This document shows positions 7,004 through 9,808 of a stretch of DNA of 9,808 nucleotides, in pieces. Position 1 is the first letter of the stretch. Each line of letters opens with the position of its first letter. The notes below the pieces were generated by a model. That model was not told the DNA's origin. It made no database searches and saw only the letters and a list, made by a program, of their open reading frames with translations. The position numbers and the translations under genes were made by a program. Source of the stretch: Elusimicrobiota bacterium (GTDB lineage: Bacteria; Elusimicrobiota; Elusimicrobia; UBA1565; UBA9628); assembly GCA_028871595.1 (NCBI GenBank), contig JAGWMT010000109.1, positions 1 through 9,808 on the forward strand, written 5' to 3'.

Positions 7004-8097
7004 CCAGGAATATGACAGGCTTAATCGCCGTGCTGGTGTCGTTGCTGACCTTGACCGGGATGCCCGCCCGCGCCGCGGAAGTCCCGTCCAAGAAGGAGGC
7101 CTCCATGAGCGACTACAAGAAGCCCTCTCGAGAGGAGCTGAAGAAAAAATTGACCCCGGAGCAGTTCGCGGTCGTCTGCAACGCCGACACCGAGCCTCCG
7201 TTCGAGAACGCGTTCTGGAACAACCACGCCGACGGCATCTACGTGGACATCGCCAGCGGCGAGCCGTTGTTCTCCTCGCTGGACAAGTTCGACTCCGGCA
7301 CGGGCTGGCCCAGCTTCACCAAGCCCATCGACGCAGTGAACGTGGTGGAGAAGTCCGACTTCCAGTACGGCATGGAGCGCGTCGAGGTGCGCTCCAAGCA
7401 CGGCGATTCGCACCTGGGCCACGTGTTCGACGACGGCCCGGCGCCCACCCACAAGCGCTTCTGCATCAATTCCGCGTCCCTGCGCTTCATTCCGGTGGAC
7501 AAGCTGGAGAGCGAGGGCTACGGCCGCTACCTGGCGTCGTTCGTCGCCTCCGGAAAGGGCCCGAAGGCCAAGAAAGGGGAGAAACCCGTGACGAAAGAGA
7601 CCCATAAGAAAGAAACGGTGGACCTGGCGGGCGGCTGCTTCTGGGGCATGCAGGAGATCCTGCGCCACATCCCCGGCGTCCTGCACACCGAGGCCGGCTA
7701 CACCGGCGGTCACGTGGCCAACGCCACCTACCGCAACCACGCCGGTCACGCCGAGTCGGTCCAGGTCGTGTACGACCCCGACAAACTGCCCTTCAAGATA
7801 TTGCTGCGCTGGTACTTCCGCATGCACGACCCGACGACGCTGGACCGCCAGGGCAACGACGTGGGCGACTCCTACCGTTCGGAAATCTTCTACACCACCG
7901 AGGAGCAGCGCAAGATCGCCGAGGAGTACAAAGCGCACCTGAACAAGGTGGGCAAGTGGGGCGCGCCGGTGGTGACCAAGATCGAGAAGGCGGGCCCGTT
8001 TTGGAAGGCGGAAGAGGAGCACCAGGACTACCTGCAGAAGCATCCGAACGGCTACACGTGCCACTTCATGCGGCCGGAGTCGGTGCTCGGCGACTAG
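6997..8097 (+). CDS. msrBA: Exported bifunctional methionine sulfoxide reductase, MsrB-MsrA fusion
   Basis: Reduces both epimers of methionine sulfoxide in proteins. From the ATG at 6997 (366 residues) the order is signal peptide 1-26 (R4, hydrophobic core 8-19, cleavage after ARA), MsrB about 40-185 and MsrA about 205-366. MsrB has [20 protein letters not shown] and catalytic C156 in [11 protein letters not shown]. MsrA has catalytic C214 in [22 protein letters not shown] and resolving C355 in GYTCHFMR. MsrB lacks the four zinc cysteines and has T102 where a resolving cysteine is common; C61 may substitute. The start is uncertain: GTG 6946, ATG 7000 and ATG 7012 also keep the signal peptide, while ATG 7105 has a perfect Shine-Dalgarno and would give a 330-residue cytoplasmic protein. 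Divergent from ccdA-tlpA, its probable reductants. MsrB precedes MsrA, opposite to PilB. Confidence 0.93.
   Translation: MMTRNMTGLIAVLVSLLTLTGMPARAAEVPSKKEASMSDYKKPSREELKKKLTPEQFAVVCNADTEPPFENAFWNNHADGIYVDIASGEPLFSSLDKFDSGTGWPSFTKPIDAVNVVEKSDFQYGMERVEVRSKHGDSHLGHVFDDGPAPTHKRFCINSASLRFIPVDKLESEGYGRYLASFVASGKGPKAKKGEKPVTKETHKKETVDLAGGCFWGMQEILRHIPGVLHTEAGYTGGHVANATYRNHAGHAESVQVVYDPDKLPFKILLRWYFRMHDPTTLDRQGNDVGDSYRSEIFYTTEEQRKIAEEYKAHLNKVGKWGAPVVTKIEKAGPFWKAEEEHQDYLQKHPNGYTCHFMRPESVLGD
7093..7107 (+). promoter_or_regulatory. Strong internal Shine-Dalgarno and ATG at the MsrB domain boundary
   Basis: AAGGAGG at 7093-7099 lies five bases before an in-frame ATG at 7105, which opens [20 protein letters not shown], a lead like that of ordinary cytoplasmic MsrB proteins. 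The signal-peptide starts at 6997-7012 have no comparable site. It could be the main start or produce a second, cytoplasmic form from the same gene. Confidence 0.6.
7576..7590 (+). promoter_or_regulatory. Internal Shine-Dalgarno and GTG ahead of the MsrA domain
   Basis: GGGGAG at 7576-7581 is followed after six bases by an in-frame GTG at 7588, opening [20 protein letters not shown], a natural MsrA N terminus. It lies in the lysine-rich linker between the domains. It may be a relic of a once separate msrA gene or a working start that yields free MsrA. Confidence 0.4.
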
Positions 8098-8103
8098 ACC
8101 GTT

Positions 8104-8472
8104 TTAAGCGCCGGGAAGGTCGAGAAGAATCGAGAGCGCGCGTTCGATCTCCGCCATTCGGGAGGCGGGGGCGGCTCCGAGCGCGCGGCCGAGTCGCCGA
8201 TTGTCGATCACGCGCAATTGATCCACCATGGCGTCGGAGTCCTCACCCAAGGAGGCCTCGCCTTTTTTGAAGTGGACGCGGAGGATCGTGGAATTGAGCG
8301 CGACCTTGGTGGTGAGAGGAACGACGATCGTCGAGGCGTGGCGGGAATTGATCAGGTCGGTTTGAAGCGCCAGGACCGGTCGAATTTTCCTCGGTTCCGT
8401 TCCGCGCGGAGGGTCCAGGTCCGCAATATAAACCCAGCCCCGCCGGGGGCCCGGCTCAGTCGGGGACTTCAT
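8104..8472 (-). CDS. MazF/PemK-type toxin (endoribonuclease)
   Basis: A 122-residue toxin of the CcdB/PemK/MazF fold, a class that usually cleaves mRNA when its antitoxin is lost. Motifs in order: RGWVYIADLDPPRGTEPRKIRPVLALQ, containing the family's G-E-x(2)-K-x-RP block with R31, then STIVVPLTTK (T54, T55) and DSDAMVDQLRVIDNRRLG, the usual C-terminal interface. Length is typical. The ATG at 8472 lies inside the end of the antitoxin gene, with a 17-bp overlap, a common arrangement that couples translation. The stop is 6 bp from the stop of the convergent msrBA gene. RNA sequence specificity cannot be read from the sequence. Activity is not proven, but no key residue appears lost. Confidence 0.9.
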   Translation of the reverse strand: MKSPTEPGPRRGWVYIADLDPPRGTEPRKIRPVLALQTDLINSRHASTIVVPLTTKVALNSTILRVHFKKGEASLGEDSDAMVDQLRVIDNRRLGRALGAAPASRMAEIERALSILLDLPGA

Positions 8473-8692
8473 CGATCGCTTCGAATTCCTTCAGCACGCG
8501 CATGGATTCTTCCATGACCGCCGCGGATTCCCGGGCGAGCCGTTCGCCGAGCAGGCGCCGGCGATGGAGGCGATTAAAGTGCTCCACCGCCTCGTTGATA
8601 TAGGCGTTGCGCGCCCGTTTAAGTCGATGAGTCGTGGTTTCCATTTCGGCGAAAATTTCGTCGCGGAGCTTCAGGGATAGTACCTTGGACAT
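8456..8692 (-). CDS. Ribbon-helix-helix antitoxin partner of the MazF-type toxin
   Basis: A 78-residue protein encoded directly upstream of the toxin. Residues 1-45 look like a ribbon-helix-helix DNA-binding domain: a short strand [13 protein letters not shown], then two helices through [21 protein letters not shown]. Residues 50-78 ([20 protein letters not shown] and an acidic tail) resemble the toxin-binding tails of MazF partners. The pairing, order and 17-bp overlap with the toxin support the antitoxin call. It most likely binds its own promoter, where a GTATATAC palindrome overlaps the -10. The ATG at 8692 has no Shine-Dalgarno and sits about five bases from the predicted transcript start. 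Confidence 0.87.
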   Translation of the reverse strand: MSKVLSLKLRDEIFAEMETTTHRLKRARNAYINEAVEHFNRLHRRRLLGERLARESAAVMEESMRVLKEFEAIDEVPD

Positions 8693-8704
8693 GGTGATAC
8701 CAAA

Positions 8705-8733
8705 AGTATATACCGCATCCGGATTCCCGTCAA
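8705..8733 (-). promoter_or_regulatory. Sigma70-type promoter of the toxin-antitoxin pair
   Basis: On the minus strand TTGACG (8728-8733), a 17-base spacer and TATACT (8705-8710) form a near-consensus promoter. Twelve bases separate the -10 from the antitoxin ATG, so the leader should be only about five bases long. Confidence 0.75.
8706..8713. promoter_or_regulatory. GTATATAC palindrome, candidate antitoxin operator
   Basis: A perfect 8-bp palindrome overlaps the -10 of the toxin-antitoxin promoter. A related CTATATATAC run occurs at 8747-8756, about 40 bp upstream. Ribbon-helix-helix antitoxins bind short palindromes in tandem, so these are candidate operators, although AT-rich promoter DNA makes such words common. 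Confidence 0.35.
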
Positions 8734-8819
8734 GGCGCCCCGCGCTCTATATATACGAATGGGCCCGCGTAAAAGTTCCATGCTCTCCGTCGGCCCGCGC
8801 TTTTTTATATCATCGGGCC

Positions 8820-9808
8820 ATGACCGCCAAAACCCGAGTCGAGAAGGACACGATGGGGGAAATCCCCGTCGCCGCCGACCGCTATTGGGGCGCCCAGACG
8901 GAGCGCTCCCTCCACCATTTCCAGGCCGGCGCCGGCCGCGATACGTTGACGCGCGGGATGATCCGCGCCTTGGGCGTTTTAAAGAAGGCCGCGGCGCTGG
9001 CCAACGCGGACCTGGGCCTGTTGCCCAAGGAGAAGCTCGCGCTGATCATCGCCGCCGCCGATGAGGTGATCGCCGGGACGCTCGACGCGCATTTCCCTCT
9101 GGTGGTCTGGCAGACCGGTTCGGGCACGCAGTCGAACATGAATGCGAACGAGGTCATCTCGAATCGCGCCATCGAGCTGGCCAAAGGGGAGATGGGCTCG
9201 AAGAAGCCGATCCATCCCAACGACGATGTGAACAAGTCTCAGTCGTCCAACGACACCTTCCCGACCGCGATGCATATCGCCGCCGTCGAAGTGCTCGTTC
9301 ACGAGCTGGTCCCCGCCGTGAAGGGCCTGCGCGACGTGCTGAAGAAGAAGGCCAAGGACTTCGACAAGATCGTGAAGATCGGCCGCACCCATCTGATGGA
9401 CGCGACGCCGCTGACCTTGGGACAGGAGATCGGCGGCTGGGCGGCGCATCTGGACGCGGATCTTCTGCGCATCGAGGCGGTGCTTCCGGGCCTGTACGAA
9501 TTGGCCATCGGCGGCACGGCGGTGGGAACGGGATTAAACACGCATCCCGACTTCGACAAGAAGGCGTCGGCGCACATCGCGGCCCTGACGAAGCTCCCGT
9601 TCAAGCCCGCGCCGAATAAATTCGAGGCCTTGGCGGGACATGACGCTTTGGTGTTCGCGCACGGCGCGCTGAAGACCTTGGCCTGCTCGATGATGAAGAT
9701 CGCCAACGACGTGCGCTGGCTGGCGTCCGGCCCGCGCGCGGGCCTGGGCGAGCTGCGCATCCCGGAGAACGAGCCCGGCTCCTCCATCATGCCCGGCAAG
9801 GTGAACCC
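8820..9808 (+). CDS. fumC: Class II fumarate hydratase FumC, 3' end cut by window edge
   Basis: Reversible hydration of fumarate to malate in the TCA cycle, by the iron-independent homotetrameric fumarase. I read 329 uninterrupted codons from the ATG at 8820 to the edge; the full protein is usually about 460 residues. Signatures: [20 protein letters not shown] at 8-27, [14 protein letters not shown] at 99-112, [16 protein letters not shown] at 135-150, the catalytic histidine region [16 protein letters not shown] (H191) and the superfamily signature [10 protein letters not shown] at 320-329 with the catalytic serine. GTQSNMN and [14 protein letters not shown] favour fumarase over aspartase or argininosuccinate lyase. 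No Shine-Dalgarno is visible; TATCAT at 8808-8813 ends six bases before the ATG, hinting at a leaderless message. Divergent from the toxin-antitoxin pair and not obviously linked in function to its neighbours. Confidence 0.96.
   Translation, partial: MTAKTRVEKDTMGEIPVAADRYWGAQTERSLHHFQAGAGRDTLTRGMIRALGVLKKAAALANADLGLLPKEKLALIIAAADEVIAGTLDAHFPLVVWQTGSGTQSNMNANEVISNRAIELAKGEMGSKKPIHPNDDVNKSQSSNDTFPTAMHIAAVEVLVHELVPAVKGLRDVLKKKAKDFDKIVKIGRTHLMDATPLTLGQEIGGWAAHLDADLLRIEAVLPGLYELAIGGTAVGTGLNTHPDFDKKASAHIAALTKLPFKPAPNKFEALAGHDALVFAHGALKTLACSMMKIANDVRWLASGPRAGLGELRIPENEPGSSIMPGKVN

Noticed and set aside
7021..8064. 347-codon minus-strand open frame opposite msrBA
   Set aside because: The plus strand carries complete MsrB and MsrA motifs; the opposite frame is a composition artefact.
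8098..8103. Intrinsic terminator between msrBA and the toxin gene
   Set aside because: Only 6 bp separate the stops, and I found no GC hairpin with a U tract around the junction.
8762..8799. Direct repeat GGCCCGCG (8762 and 8792) as a possible integration footprint
   Set aside because: Eight bases in GC-rich DNA, no integrase or tRNA nearby, and no element bounded by the copies.

Overview
This is a GC-rich bacterial window, estimated by eye at about two thirds G+C, densely packed with short gaps and overlapping genes. The host is a diderm: there is a predicted outer-membrane-type barrel protein, periplasmic thioredoxin chemistry and two further exported proteins. I cannot assign a phylum. 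The histidine genes resemble those of gammaproteobacteria and Bacteroidetes, with bifunctional hisB and long-form hisG in hisGDCB order, but such operons move between lineages. A GC-rich candidate phylum such as Elusimicrobiota fits just as well.

Positions 1-4274 (minus strand) hold the front of a histidine biosynthesis operon in the order yerC-like regulator, hisG, hisD, hisC, hisB, each overlapping the next by 4-11 bp. HisB runs off the left edge. A near-consensus sigma70-type promoter sits directly on the yerC start codon, so the message may be leaderless. Two inverted repeats cover its -35 and its -10/start, which suggests operators for the TrpR-like protein itself or another regulator. 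The phosphatase half of hisB is only about 50% G+C, while parts of hisC reach 80%.

Positions 4363-8097 hold an envelope and redox region. A small exported six-cysteine protein of unknown function (plus strand) converges on the minus-strand set ccdA-tlpA-DUF1207. Divergent from ccdA is an exported MsrB-MsrA fusion. CcdA should carry electrons from cytoplasmic thioredoxin across the inner membrane to TlpA, and TlpA should reduce the oxidised Msr domains so that methionine sulfoxide in envelope proteins is repaired. The pneumococcal ccdA2-etrx2-msrAB2 set and Neisseria PilB show the same logic. The msr reading frame also contains two internal starts with strong Shine-Dalgarno sequences. One would give a cytoplasmic MsrBA lacking the signal peptide, the other a free MsrA.

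Positions 8104-8692 (minus strand) hold a ribbon-helix-helix antitoxin and MazF/PemK-type toxin pair with a near-consensus promoter containing a GTATATAC palindrome. From 8820 to the right edge runs the first 329 codons of a class II fumarase (fumC, plus strand). No RNA genes, CRISPR arrays, insertion sequences or convincing intrinsic terminators were seen. The tail-to-tail junctions at about 4845 and 8100 leave only 6-7 bp between stop codons.
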